A stretch of DNA of 64,000 nucleotides from CAVXZE01 sp964615365 (lineage in GTDB: Bacteria; Myxococcota_A; UBA9160; UBA6930), in assembly GCA_964615365.1 (NCBI GenBank), contig CAZTOU010000009.1:70721-134720 (forward strand), given 5' to 3'. The notes beneath the pieces were generated by a model. That model did not search any database. It was given only the letters and a program-made list of their open reading frames with translations, and was not told the origin of the DNA. Made by a program: the position numbers and the translations under genes. Positions 43,546 through 51,601 of this stretch are shown piece by piece; the first letter of the stretch is position 1, and every line of letters starts with the position of its first letter.

Positions 43546-44657
43546 GCCAGACCACCGTGGACCAAGTCCTGGACGCCCTGCGGCCGATCATCGACCCCGA
43601 CCTGGGCAAGAACATCGTCGACCTCGGGTTCGTGAAGAACCTTCGCCTCGACGGATCCAGGGTGTCCTTCACCATCGAGCTCACCACGCCGGCCTGTCCG
43701 GTGAAGGCGGAGTTCGAGCGCGAGGCGAGAGAGCGGGTGCTCGCCCTCGAGGGCGTCGAGAGCGTCGAGGTCCAGATGAGCGCCGCCACGCGGGGACGCC
43801 CGACCGCGGCGCCCGCGGAGGAGGTCCTGCCCGGGGTGAAGAACACCATCGCGGTCGCCTCGGGAAAGGGCGGCGTCGGCAAGAGCACCGTCGCCGTGAA
43901 CCTGGCGGTGTCGCTTCGCGCGACCGGTGCGAGCGTCGGGCTGATGGACGCGGATGTCTACGGGCCTTCTCTTCCCCTTCTCATGGGAATCCAGGATCAC
44001 CCGGTCGGTGAGAAGAGGGATGGGAAGGAGTGGATCGTTCCCCTCGAGGCCCACGGCGTAAAGGTAATGTCGATCGGCTTCCTCCTCACCGAGGACTCGC
44101 CGGTGATCTGGCGAGGCCCGATGGTCCACGGGATGATCGGGCAGTTCCTGAGCAACGTCGATTGGGGCGAGCTCGACTACCTGGTGATCGACCTGCCCCC
44201 CGGAACCGGGGACGCTGCGCTCACGCTCACCCAGCAGGCACCCCTCTCCGGCGCGTTGGTCGTGACGACGGCGAACGATCTCTCGCTGATCGACGCGCGG
44301 AAGGGCTTGCGGATGTTCGAGAAGGTCAACGTCCCGGTGCTCGGGATCATCGAGAACCTGTCCTACTTCGTCCCACCGGACCTGCCGGACCGGAAGTACT
44401 ACATCTTCGGCGAGGGCGGCGGGAAGCGCACCGCCGACGAGCTCGGCGTCGACTTCCTCGGCGAGATCCCCATCGACCCGCGCGTGGTCGAAGGCGGAGA
44501 CACCGGAAGACCGATCGTGACCCACGCTCCGGATAGCCCCACCGCCGAGGCCTTCCGAGCGCTGGTCGGAACGGTTGCGCGAAAGCTCGCCGTCATCGCG
44601 AGCCGCGCCCCCGCGCTCACCGACGCCAACATCGTCTGGTCGGACTCGGAGGAATAA
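43542..44657 (+). CDS. Mrp/NBP35-type Fe-S carrier P-loop ATPase
   Basis: A 371-residue protein with an N-terminal MIP18/DUF59 domain (about 4-80, with TTPACPVK) and a ParA-like P-loop ATPase domain: deviant Walker A GKGGVGKST (108-116), ADVYGPSLP, and VIDLPPGTGD. Such proteins deliver Fe-S clusters. The usual C-x-x-C after ENMSYF is replaced: ENLSYFVPPDLPDRKYYIFG has no cysteine, so cluster binding must differ or rely on other residues. It starts four bases inside the Rrf2 gene, the most likely regulator. Confidence 0.88.
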   Translation: MSQTTVDQVLDALRPIIDPDLGKNIVDLGFVKNLRLDGSRVSFTIELTTPACPVKAEFEREARERVLALEGVESVEVQMSAATRGRPTAAPAEEVLPGVKNTIAVASGKGGVGKSTVAVNLAVSLRATGASVGLMDADVYGPSLPLLMGIQDHPVGEKRDGKEWIVPLEAHGVKVMSIGFLLTEDSPVIWRGPMVHGMIGQFLSNVDWGELDYLVIDLPPGTGDAALTLTQQAPLSGALVVTTANDLSLIDARKGLRMFEKVNVPVLGIIENLSYFVPPDLPDRKYYIFGEGGGKRTADELGVDFLGEIPIDPRVVEGGDTGRPIVTHAPDSPTAEAFRALVGTVARKLAVIASRAPALTDANIVWSDSEE

Positions 44658-44661
44658 GCAA

Positions 44662-44760
44662 GCGCCGAAGGCGCACGCAGTGAGCCGCAGGCGAACGAAG
44701 TTCGATAAGACGGGAGTCCCTTGCCTGCGCGTAGCGAGCCGCAGGCTATCCGGGCGCCCG
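44662..44760. repeat. Intergenic cluster of three-base-loop mini-hairpins
   Basis: The 104-base gap between two convergent genes is nearly filled with short perfect hairpins: GCGCC-GAA-GGCGC (44662-44674), GCC-GCA-GGC (44684-44692), CGAAC-GAA-GTTCG (44692-44704), AGCC-GCA-GGCT (44737-44747) and the palindrome CGGGCGCCCG (44751-44760). Loops are GNA, a stable type. It could be a bidirectional terminator or a REP-like element. Confidence 0.55.
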
Positions 44761-44761
44761 G

Positions 44762-45469
44762 CTACTGCTTGGCGCCGTGCAGCAGATGCCGGAAGAGCGG
44801 GGGTGCGGGCCCGATCCGCTCGTCGCTCGCTCGGCGCAGGTAGTCGTCGTAGCTCAGATGCTCGAGCGTCACCGCGGAATCGGGCTCGAAGAACTCGTCG
44901 GGTAGCGGGAGCGCGCTGGTCCAGTCCACGTAGTGCTTCACCGCCTCCGCGCCGGTCGAACGCTGCCAGACCTTGAGCTGCAGGGGGAGCAGCTTCTCGT
45001 CCCGGGTAACGCACACCTCCCTCCGCCCCTCCCTGTTGGTGAGGCGGTACCGGTCGCACTTGCGGCCGGCGATGGTGTCCGTCGACACCTTCTCGGCACC
45101 CTCCGCCTGGAGCATTTCCCCCTCGTTGCCGAAGGGACGGCCGCGCGTCCCGTCCTCGCGGATCGCCGCGGGGCTGCGCTGGATCGAAACGCCGGTGTTC
45201 GCGAGCCGGTCGATGATGATATACCGCTCACCGTTCACCAGCGTGACGATCGGGAGGCCCCCGATCACGACCTCCGCCCTCTGCTTCGGCCCCTTGGACC
45301 AGAGGTACTCCACGATCAGCGGGGTATCGCCTTCGGTGATCCTCTGGGCGTACCAGGTGCTCGGCGTCTCCTGGGCTGACAACGGTGCGGACGCCAGCAG
45401 CAGCAGCAACGCCGCCCCGTGGATCAGAGCGGACCGGGGAATCTGCGCCGCGAAACTCATTCTCTCCAT
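44762..45469 (-). CDS. Exported LolA-fold-like protein
   Basis: A 235-residue secreted protein with a signal peptide (hydrophobic stretch ending APLSAQ). The mature part has beta-rich segments (TPLIVEYLWSKGPKQRAEVVIGG, GERYIIIDRLANTG, CDRYRLTNREGRREVCVT, LLPLQLKVW) like outer-membrane lipoprotein-sorting (LolA/DUF4412-type) proteins. Two cysteines flank the central strands and may form a disulfide. ATG 45469 or 45460 are possible starts near GGTGGAG. The function is unknown; it diverges from thiD. Confidence 0.6.
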   Translation of the reverse strand: MERMSFAAQIPRSALIHGAALLLLLASAPLSAQETPSTWYAQRITEGDTPLIVEYLWSKGPKQRAEVVIGGLPIVTLVNGERYIIIDRLANTGVSIQRSPAAIREDGTRGRPFGNEGEMLQAEGAEKVSTDTIAGRKCDRYRLTNREGRREVCVTRDEKLLPLQLKVWQRSTGAEAVKHYVDWTSALPLPDEFFEPDSAVTLEHLSYDDYLRRASDERIGPAPPLFRHLLHGAKQ

Positions 45470-45528
45470 CTCTCCACCGCGAGGGCTGTGGGTGCGCGAT
45501 GCCGGTGGGGATCTTACCATCCTGGCTG

Positions 45529-46326
45529 ATGCGTACCGCCCTGACCGTAGCGGGCTCGGATCCGACCGGGGGTGCGGGCCTGCAGCTCGACCTGCAGGTC
45601 TTCCGCGCCCTCGGGGTGCACGGCGCAGGTGTGGTGACGGCCCTGACGGTTCAGGACACCGCGAAGGTGCACGAGGTGCTGCCGGCGTTCCCCTCCGTGG
45701 TGCTGAATCAGCTGCGGCGGCTCCTCCTGGACTTCGTCCCCGACGCCATCAAGATCGGCATGTTGGCGAGCGACGACGTACTTCGATCGGTGGTTCTGGG
45801 ACTCGAGGTCGTGGAGACCCGAGGGGGGGCTCTTCCTCCCGTGGTCGTCGATCCGGTCCTGACCGCGAGCGACGGCCAGCCGCTGCTGGAGCGGAGGGCC
45901 TGGGGGTCGCTCCAGAGCCTGATCGGCCGCGCGGCGCTGGTGACGCCCAACCTGCCCGAGGCCGAGGCGCTCACCGGCGTCGACACCTCGAGGCGCGCCG
46001 GGGTGGAGACGGCCGCCCGCTACTTCGTCGAGGAGATGGGCGCGGGAGCCGCGCTGGTGAAGGGTGGACATCGGGAAGGCTCGCCGGACGATCTCCTGGC
46101 GCGGCGCGAGCCGGGCGGAACCACGCTCGACTGGCTCCCCGGCGAGCGCATCGACATCGGCCCCGTCCATGGAACCGGCTGCGCGCTCTCTTCGGCGATC
46201 GCCGCGAGCCTCGCGCGGGGCGACGACCTGCCCCTCGCGGTGGCCCGCGGCCGCGAGTTCGTGAGCGCGGCCCTCCGCCGCGCCGAGAGCGTGGGGCACG
46301 GTGCCCGACTGCTGGTCTTTCCGTGA
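45529..46326 (+). CDS. thiD: Hydroxymethylpyrimidine kinase/phosphomethylpyrimidine kinase
   Basis: A 265-residue ribokinase-fold enzyme phosphorylating HMP and HMP-phosphate in thiamine synthesis. Diagnostic segments are TVAGSDPTGGAGLQLDL, ALTVQDT, DAIKIGML, VVVDPVL, TPNLPEAEALTG and the catalytic anion hole GTGCALSSAIAA. I prefer ATG 45529 over ATG 45499 because the family begins right before AGSD. No TPP riboswitch was seen upstream. It overlaps the MutS-like gene by GTGA. It complements thiE at 23129. Confidence 0.92.
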   Translation: MRTALTVAGSDPTGGAGLQLDLQVFRALGVHGAGVVTALTVQDTAKVHEVLPAFPSVVLNQLRRLLLDFVPDAIKIGMLASDDVLRSVVLGLEVVETRGGALPPVVVDPVLTASDGQPLLERRAWGSLQSLIGRAALVTPNLPEAEALTGVDTSRRAGVETAARYFVEEMGAGAALVKGGHREGSPDDLLARREPGGTTLDWLPGERIDIGPVHGTGCALSSAIAASLARGDDLPLAVARGREFVSAALRRAESVGHGARLLVFP

Positions 46327-48134
46327 GTAGGGTGGACGCAGCTTCGGCGAGTACCGACCCCCACGCCGAGTACTCGGAGCGGCTCCGCCGTCGGCGCGAG
46401 GCCGAAGCGCACTGGCGCAGGCTCGACCGCAGGATCTCCAACCTGCGCCTGGCGGTCTTTGCCACCATCGCCGTGGTCGCCTGGTTCGCGTTCGCCGCGG
46501 AGACACTGAGCATCGCGTGGGCCGCGCTCCCGATCGCGATCTTCGTCGCCCTGCTGCCGATCCACGATCGCGTGATCCGCTCACGCGAGCGGGCGGGCGA
46601 GGCGGTCGTCCACTACGAGCGCGGCCTCGCCCGCCTCGAGCACCGCTGGTTGGGAAACGGCGAGCCGGGCGAGGTTTTCCGCGACCCGAGGCATCCCTTC
46701 GCCGAGGATCTGGACCTCTTCGGACGCGGCTCGCTGTTCGAGCTGCTGTGCACCGCGAGGACGCGCGCCGGGGAGCAGACGCTGGCCTCCTGGCTGCGGG
46801 AGCCGGCGGATCCCAACACGATTCGCGCCCGACAGGCCGCCGTCGAGGAGCTTCGCCGGAGCATCGATCTCCGGGAAGACCTGGCGCTCTTGGCCAGCGA
46901 GGTTCGGGTGGGACTTCGTCCCGAGGCACTCCGCGCCTGGGGCACCGCGGAGCCGATCCCGCTCTCGTCCGCTCACCGGATCGCTGCACCGGTGCTGGTG
47001 TCGTTCACCCTCGCCGCGATCCTCGTGGGATTGCTGAGCTCGATCGGCCTGATCCCCGCCCTCTTCGCCCTCTCCGTCCAGATCGGCTACGCACTCGTCC
47101 TGCGCAGCCGGGTGCGGCGTGTGGTCGACACCGTGGATGCGCCGGGACGCGATCTGAAGCTGTTCTCGGCGCTCCTCGCCCGTCTGGAACGCGAACGGTT
47201 CCAGGCCCCGCTTCTCGTCGAGCTGCGCGCCGCGCTGGATACCCAGGGGGTCCCCCCCTCGCGGCGCATCGCGAGCCTCCACCGGCGCATCGAGCTGCTG
47301 GACGCGCGGCGAAACCAGCTCTTCCTCCCCATCGCCCTGCTGCTCCTCTGGACCACCCAGCTCGCACTGGCGATCGAACGGTGGCGCTCCGTCTGCGGAC
47401 CGAGCCTCGGCCGCTGGATCGATGCCGCGGGCGAATTCGAGGCGCTCTGCGCCCTCGCGGGCTACGCATACGAGCATCCCGGACACCCGTTCCCGGAGAT
47501 CACCGAGGGGGAACCCCACTTCGAGGCACGCGCCCTCGGCCATCCGCTGATCCCGCCCGCCGTCTGTGTCCCCAACGACATCCGGCTCGGCGGGGAACTT
47601 CGCGTGCTGGTGGTGAGCGGCTCCAACATGTCGGGCAAGAGCACCCTGCTTCGAGCCATGGGAACCAACGCGGTGCTGGCTCACGCGGGGGCTCCCGTCT
47701 GCGCCACCCATCTCCGCCTCTCCCCGCTCGCGATCGGCGCTTCGATCTGCGTCCGCGACTCCCTCCAAGAGGGAACTTCCCACTTCTACGCCGAGATCAC
47801 CCGGATGCGTCAGGTAATGGCGCTGGCCGAGTCCCCCGTCTCCACCCTCTTTCTGCTGGACGAGATCTTCCACGGCACCAACTCCCACGACCGCGGCATC
47901 GGTGCCGAGGCCGTGGTGCGCGGCTTGGTGGAGCGAGGCGCGCTGGGGCTGGTGACGACCCACGATCTGGCGCTCGCCCGGATTGCCGACACGCTGGCTC
48001 CCCGCGCCGCCAATGTCCACTTCGAGGATCACCTGGAGGAGGGCAAGATCGCCTTCGACTACCGGTTGCGCCCGGGAGTCGTCGAGAAGAGCAACGCCCT
48101 CGAGCTGATGCGCGCGGTCGGATTGCCTGTCTGA
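46323..48134 (+). CDS. Membrane-anchored MutS-family ATPase
   Basis: A 603-residue MutS-related protein lacking the mismatch-binding domain. Hydrophobic helix pairs at about 40-80 and 220-260, and one near 340, place it in the membrane; a MutS-core-like helical region is followed by the ATPase domain with Walker A GSNMSGKST, LSPLAIGASICVRDS, Walker B LFLLDEIFHGT and the TTHDLALA switch. The family is known from Bacteroidetes and deltaproteobacteria but has no assigned role; mismatch repair is unlikely. The GTG start overlaps the thiD stop. Confidence 0.85.
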   Translation: MSRVDAASASTDPHAEYSERLRRRREAEAHWRRLDRRISNLRLAVFATIAVVAWFAFAAETLSIAWAALPIAIFVALLPIHDRVIRSRERAGEAVVHYERGLARLEHRWLGNGEPGEVFRDPRHPFAEDLDLFGRGSLFELLCTARTRAGEQTLASWLREPADPNTIRARQAAVEELRRSIDLREDLALLASEVRVGLRPEALRAWGTAEPIPLSSAHRIAAPVLVSFTLAAILVGLLSSIGLIPALFALSVQIGYALVLRSRVRRVVDTVDAPGRDLKLFSALLARLERERFQAPLLVELRAALDTQGVPPSRRIASLHRRIELLDARRNQLFLPIALLLLWTTQLALAIERWRSVCGPSLGRWIDAAGEFEALCALAGYAYEHPGHPFPEITEGEPHFEARALGHPLIPPAVCVPNDIRLGGELRVLVVSGSNMSGKSTLLRAMGTNAVLAHAGAPVCATHLRLSPLAIGASICVRDSLQEGTSHFYAEITRMRQVMALAESPVSTLFLLDEIFHGTNSHDRGIGAEAVVRGLVERGALGLVTTHDLALARIADTLAPRAANVHFEDHLEEGKIAFDYRLRPGVVEKSNALELMRAVGLPV

Positions 48135-48515
48135 GTACGGGGACGGAGTTGCCTGTATTGCGCCCCTGATGCCCCGCTCGCGGCCTTGGATCGTATATCC
48201 CCTGTTCATGCTGCCGTGTCAGCCCCATGCTCCGGCATGCCGTGGTGCTTTGCCCGTCTCCCGTGGAGGCGAGAAGGGATCGATCGAAGCCGGCAGGTTG
48301 CCCGCGATCGTCGCAGGTATCATTCCGCCGGATTTGACGTTCCGGAAACGCGGCTTGCGCACCGGGCCCGTTCGGTTGAGAGAAGGGAAGCCCAGCGAAT
48401 CCGATCCGGGTTCCGCTTCTTTTCTTTGTGTCTAGCCGGTCAACCAACGATACTATGGCAGCAAGGCAAGAATCAAAAAGGGTCCGCCAATCATGGCCGT
48501 TCTTTGCGGTGCGGG
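48135..48515 (+). other. Intergenic region with possible promoter
   Basis: A 381-base gap, less GC-rich than the surroundings, with no supported gene. TTGTGT (48426-48431) and GATACT (48449-48454) are 17 bases apart and could drive the sulfatase-fold gene. Nothing else is recognised. Confidence 0.4.
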
Positions 48516-49883
48516 ATGATGAGAACCTTTCTGCTCCCCATGACCTGTACACTCCTCCTCTGGCTACCGGGCTGCGGTCTCATGGATTCCACACGGCCCG
48601 TACACCACAGCCACACCAACGTGCTGTTGCTGACCGTCTGCACCTTGAGAGCCGACCACCTGGGGGCCTACGGCTACCCGTACGATGTCTCTCCCTTCAT
48701 CGATTCGCTGGCGGAGAAAGGCGTGCTCTTCGAGCGGGTTCTGACCGCAGCGCCCTGGACGCGCCCCTCGATCGCCGCGGCGATCACCGGGCTCTATCCC
48801 CGCACGCTCAACATCGATGAGCCGTCGGCTCGTAGGAATAACCGCGGGCTGCACGGATCCTTCGAAACCCTGGCGGAAGTCCTGAAGGAGAGGGGATACT
48901 ACACCGTCGGGATCACGGCCAATCCGAACGTCAATGCGCTCTTCAACTTCGATCAGGGCTTCGACCACTACGAGGACACCGGGGTCTTGTGGCGCAGCGG
49001 ATACTCCCACAGGAAGCGCACCGCGCGGAGCGTGGTGGCGAGCCTACTGGAGCGTCTGCGGTCGCGCGAGCGGGCTGGCCGAAAATTCTTCGCGCACCTG
49101 ATCCTGGTGGATCTCCACAGACCCTGGTTGGATGCCCTGATTGCCGGACGCTACCCGCAGCTCACCGCCTCCCTGAAGGGCACCCTCACCCCGAGCTATG
49201 ACAGCCAGATACGCTACGTGGATGACGCCATCGCCCATCTGATGAAAGAACTCGATCCGCTGGACCGCGAAGACACCCTCGTGATCGTCACCTCGGATCA
49301 CGGAGAGGGCTTCGGCCGTTTTCACAGCGACGACATCGAACACGGCTTGCCCCTGTACAATTCGACGATCTGGGTTCCCCTCATCTTCCATCATCCCGCC
49401 CTGGAAGATGTGAGCGGCCGCCGCACACCCCTTACGGAAACAACCGGCCTCATGCCCACCCTCCTGGACCTGCTTCAGATCGACCATTCCCCGCTCGAGA
49501 ACGGAGGAAGATCGTTCAAACCGACGGTCTACGCCTCATCCGCGGATCCGCCCTTGTCCCTATCCGTGACGGAGACTTGCTTGAAGGGCGCATACAAGAG
49601 CGCGCTTCTGCGATCGGGCTGGAAATTGATCAACACCTACAGACCCGCCGATCGCCACGAGGATGCCCAACAGGTGGAGAAGCAGGAACTCTATCGATAC
49701 GAGGAGGATGGCAACGAGACCCGGGACCTTGCAGCGCAGGAACCGGAGCAGGTGAGAACGATGTCCGAACTCCTGCACCGGTGGCATGCGGCCCACAACC
49801 GGAACATCGAGACGAGATTGCCGGGAGCCGCCATAAGCTCCCAGACCAGGGATGACCTGGAAGCCTTGGGCTACGTCGAATAG
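48516..49883 (+). CDS. Degenerate sulfatase-fold lipoprotein
   Basis: A 455-residue lipoprotein (LPGC lipobox at 17-20) with an arylsulfatase-like fold. The first metal-binding block, normally DTLRADH, reads Cys42-Thr-Leu-Arg-Ala-Asp-His, and the nucleophile motif CxPSR reads Thr82-Arg-Pro84-Ser-Ile86. The later SDHGEGFGRFHSDD block is intact. Two key residues are therefore missing and enzyme activity is doubtful. By eye the gene and its upstream gap are less GC-rich than neighbours. Start ATG 48516 or 48519 lacks a strong ribosome site. The TPR region of the paralogue at 29748 is absent. Confidence 0.75.
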   Translation: MMRTFLLPMTCTLLLWLPGCGLMDSTRPVHHSHTNVLLLTVCTLRADHLGAYGYPYDVSPFIDSLAEKGVLFERVLTAAPWTRPSIAAAITGLYPRTLNIDEPSARRNNRGLHGSFETLAEVLKERGYYTVGITANPNVNALFNFDQGFDHYEDTGVLWRSGYSHRKRTARSVVASLLERLRSRERAGRKFFAHLILVDLHRPWLDALIAGRYPQLTASLKGTLTPSYDSQIRYVDDAIAHLMKELDPLDREDTLVIVTSDHGEGFGRFHSDDIEHGLPLYNSTIWVPLIFHHPALEDVSGRRTPLTETTGLMPTLLDLLQIDHSPLENGGRSFKPTVYASSADPPLSLSVTETCLKGAYKSALLRSGWKLINTYRPADRHEDAQQVEKQELYRYEEDGNETRDLAAQEPEQVRTMSELLHRWHAAHNRNIETRLPGAAISSQTRDDLEALGYVE

Positions 49884-49920
49884 CCCTGCTCTGGGTGTAC
49901 GGCTCGAAAGTAGTCGTACG

Positions 49921-51033
49921 TTATCTGAACGGGGAGCGGGCGAAGTTGCGGAGCTGGACCGGCTGGCGTCTCGCGCCCCAGTTGCCGGGCTCGTCGCTGA
50001 AGACCCCGGCGCAGGGGGCGCCACAGGCGCCGCAGTGGCCACCGTCCTTCAGATTCCAGGCGGTGATCTCATACCAGTCGCGGCCGATCAGCCGCTCGCC
50101 GCAGGCGTGGCAGTAGGTGCTCTGGCCTTCCTCGTCGTGAACGTTGCCCGTGTACACGTGGTGGATGCCGTGGCGCTTGGCGATCGCGCGTGCGCGCCGC
50201 AGCGTTTCCGGCGGCGTCGGTGGCCGATCCCGCATCCGGAAGTCGGGGTGGAAGGCGCTGAAGTGGAGCGGCACTTCGGCGCCGAGGTTCGAGACGATCC
50301 AGGCGGAGAGATCGGCGAGCTCGGCGTCGGAGTCGTTCAGGCCGGGGATGAGGAGCGTGGTGATCTCCAGCCATACCTCGGTCTCGCGCTTCAGATAGAC
50401 GAGCGTCTCGAGCACCGGCGCCAGCTCGGCGGAGCAGAGCCCCTTGTAGAAGTCCTGCGAGAACGCCTTCAAATCCACGTTGGCCGCATCGATCTCGGAG
50501 AAGAACGCCTCCCGGGCCCCCTCCCGGACGTAGCCGGCGGTCACCGCCACGGATCGAACCCCGACCTCGCGGCAGGCCCGGGCGGCGTCCACGGCGTACT
50601 CCAGGAAGATGACGGGGTCGTTGTAGGTGAAGGCGACGCTGGCACATCCGAGCTGGCGGGCGGCCTCGGCGATCAGCTCGGGAGGGGCCTCGTCGGCCAG
50701 CGTGTCCATCTCCCGGGACTTGCTGATGTCCCAGTTCTGGCAGAACCTGCAGGTCAAGTTGCAGCCCGCCGTGCCGAAGGAGAGCACGGGGGTCCCGGGG
50801 AGGAAATGGTTGAGGGGCTTCTTCTCGATGGGGTCGATGCAGTAGCCGCTCGATCGCCCGTAGCTGGTGAGAACCACCGCGTCATTCTGGCGCGCGCGAA
50901 CGAAGCAGAGCCCGCGCTGACCCTCGCTCAGCTGGCAGGCACGGGGACAGACGTCGCACTGCACCTTTCCGTCCGGGAGTCGGTGCCAGAATCGGGTCGG
51001 GACGATGGACTCCACCAATAGGGAGTGTGGCAT
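49921..51033 (-). CDS. AmmeMemoRadiSam system radical SAM enzyme
   Basis: A 370-residue radical S-adenosylmethionine protein. An N-terminal CDVCPRAC...GLCFVR region is followed by the cluster motif CNLTCRFC (Cys-x3-Cys-x2-Cys) and FTYNDP; a C-terminal zinc-ribbon-like region has YCHACGERLIG and CGACGAPC. This matches the RadiSam member of the three-part AmmeMemoRadiSam group, whose reaction is unknown. The divergent gene encodes the AMMECR1 member; the Memo member is not in the window. ATG 51033 overlaps the ATG of that gene; GTG 51015 is the next candidate start. Confidence 0.88.
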   Translation of the reverse strand: MPHSLLVESIVPTRFWHRLPDGKVQCDVCPRACQLSEGQRGLCFVRARQNDAVVLTSYGRSSGYCIDPIEKKPLNHFLPGTPVLSFGTAGCNLTCRFCQNWDISKSREMDTLADEAPPELIAEAARQLGCASVAFTYNDPVIFLEYAVDAARACREVGVRSVAVTAGYVREGAREAFFSEIDAANVDLKAFSQDFYKGLCSAELAPVLETLVYLKRETEVWLEITTLLIPGLNDSDAELADLSAWIVSNLGAEVPLHFSAFHPDFRMRDRPPTPPETLRRARAIAKRHGIHHVYTGNVHDEEGQSTYCHACGERLIGRDWYEITAWNLKDGGHCGACGAPCAGVFSDEPGNWGARRQPVQLRNFARSPFR

Positions 51034-51601
51034 GAGCCAGATCCAGCCGCCTCCCCTCGAGGACCGCGCAGCGCTCCTGGAGGTCGCGCGGGCGTCGATC
51101 CGGCACGGTCTGGAGTACGCATCACCGCTCCCCGTGGAGCTGGAGCGCTTCTCTCCGCCACTTCGCGAGCCCGGTGCCTGCTTCGTGACGCTTCGACGCG
51201 CCGGGGCTCTGCGCGGCTGCGTGGGCTCCCTCGAGGCCACCCGACCGCTGGTCGAGGACGTGGCCCAGAATGCCTTCGCCTCGGCCTTTCGCGATCCGCG
51301 CTTCCCGCCGTTGCCGGAGGAGGAGAGCCGGGATCTCCACATCCATCTGTCGATTCTGACGGTCCCGGAGCCCCTGCCGTGCGGCTCGGAGGCCGAGCTC
51401 CTGTCGAAGCTGCGGCCGGGAGTCGACGGCCTCATCCTCCGGGACGGCAGCCACCGCGCGACGTTCCTGCCGAGCGTCTGGGATTCTCTCGCGGAGCCGA
51501 AGAGATTCCTGGTCGAGCTCAAGCGAAAAGCGGGCCTGACCGCGGATCACTGGTCAGACGGGATCCGCTTCCAGCGCTACCGCGCCGAGTCGATCGAGTA
51601 G
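51032..51601 (+). CDS. AMMECR1 domain protein (AmmeMemoRadiSam protein A)
   Basis: A 189-residue AMMECR1-domain protein with the hallmark LRGCVGSLEATRPL, the NAFASAFRDPRFPP block and GLILRDGSHRATFLPSVWD near the C-terminus. The role is unknown, but the family co-occurs with Memo and a radical SAM protein. ATG 51032 has AGGGAG seven bases upstream; an ATG at 51005 would extend it. The start is overlapped on the other strand by the radical SAM start, and the end overlaps mpl by 48 bases. Confidence 0.88.
   Translation: MSQIQPPPLEDRAALLEVARASIRHGLEYASPLPVELERFSPPLREPGACFVTLRRAGALRGCVGSLEATRPLVEDVAQNAFASAFRDPRFPPLPEEESRDLHIHLSILTVPEPLPCGSEAELLSKLRPGVDGLILRDGSHRATFLPSVWDSLAEPKRFLVELKRKAGLTADHWSDGIRFQRYRAESIE

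Noticed and set aside
45481..45528. A TPP riboswitch before thiD or thiE
   Set aside because: No CTGAGA block or paired helices are present before thiD, and thiE starts within the preceding gene.
44973..46322. Extension of the MutS-like protein over thiD
   Set aside because: The added residues are out-of-frame translation of thiD; the GTG at 46323 overlaps the thiD stop in the usual way.
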